Both the position numbers and the translations under genes were made by a program. The notes beneath the pieces are model-generated. The model made no database searches. It was not told the DNA's origin and was given only the letters and a program-made list of their open reading frames with translations. Below, in pieces: positions 63,938-64,000 of a DNA stretch of 64,000 bases. The number at the start of each line of letters is the position of its first letter. The stretch's first letter is position 1. The DNA comes from Salarias fasciatus (Eukaryota > Chordata > Actinopteri > Blenniiformes > Blenniidae): the NCBI RefSeq assembly GCF_902148845.1, contig NC_043763.1, forward strand, positions 8,981,170-9,045,169. The letters run 5' to 3'.

Positions 63938-64000
63938 CGCGGTCGCCGGTCGGCTGCGGCTGGGGGAGACGGCGAGCTTCTGCAGTGGCACGGGCAGACG

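Overview
The window is vertebrate nuclear DNA from a ray-finned (teleost) fish, very probably a percomorph. Small introns, fish-type Tc1 and hAT-like repeats, and protein sequences closest to fish and human orthologues all point there. I cannot name the species. Eight host genes can be modelled exon by exon with consistent splice phases. No virus-like element, CRISPR array or rRNA/tRNA gene was found.

Layout from left to right. The first coding exon of foxo3 (minus strand, start at 2839) sits in a CpG-rich promoter; its remaining exons lie beyond the left edge. afg1l (6.7-12.9 kb, minus, 13 exons) encodes a mitochondrial AAA ATPase, and its start codon lies inside a perfect TISU/YY1 element. 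scml4 (17.0-20.6 kb, plus) encodes a Polycomb-related SAM protein. vsnl1 (25.9-32.2 kb, plus) encodes the neuronal calcium sensor VILIP-1. Facing it on the minus strand at about 34.9-35.2 kb are decayed exons of smc6, the gene that faces VSNL1 in human. A transposon-rich stretch follows, including a TTAA-flanked MITE nested inside a Tc1 element. Then come tdrd6 (43.6-48.9 kb, plus; germ-granule Tudor protein with recently amplified Tudor units), ankrd66 (49.9-50.7 kb, plus), a SEA/Ig adhesion GPCR of the ADGRF subfamily (51.0-57.0 kb, minus, 17 exons), and an slc5a6-type multivitamin transporter (59.2-63.9 kb, minus, 15 exons).

The genes do not form one pathway. Their grouping is evolutionary: FOXO3-AFG1L-SCML4 is human 6q21, VSNL1-SMC6 is 2p24, TDRD6-ANKRD66-ADGRF is 6p12, and SLC5A6 is 2p23. 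Several genes that lie between AFG1L and SCML4 in human are absent here, as expected for one of two teleost duplicate regions after gene loss. The smc6 remains are direct evidence of that loss. The most interesting items are the smc6 fossil, the tandem Tudor amplification in tdrd6, the nested transposon with a reconstructable TTAA target, and several translation-level signals (the TISU in afg1l and upstream reading frames in scml4, tdrd6 and perhaps foxo3).
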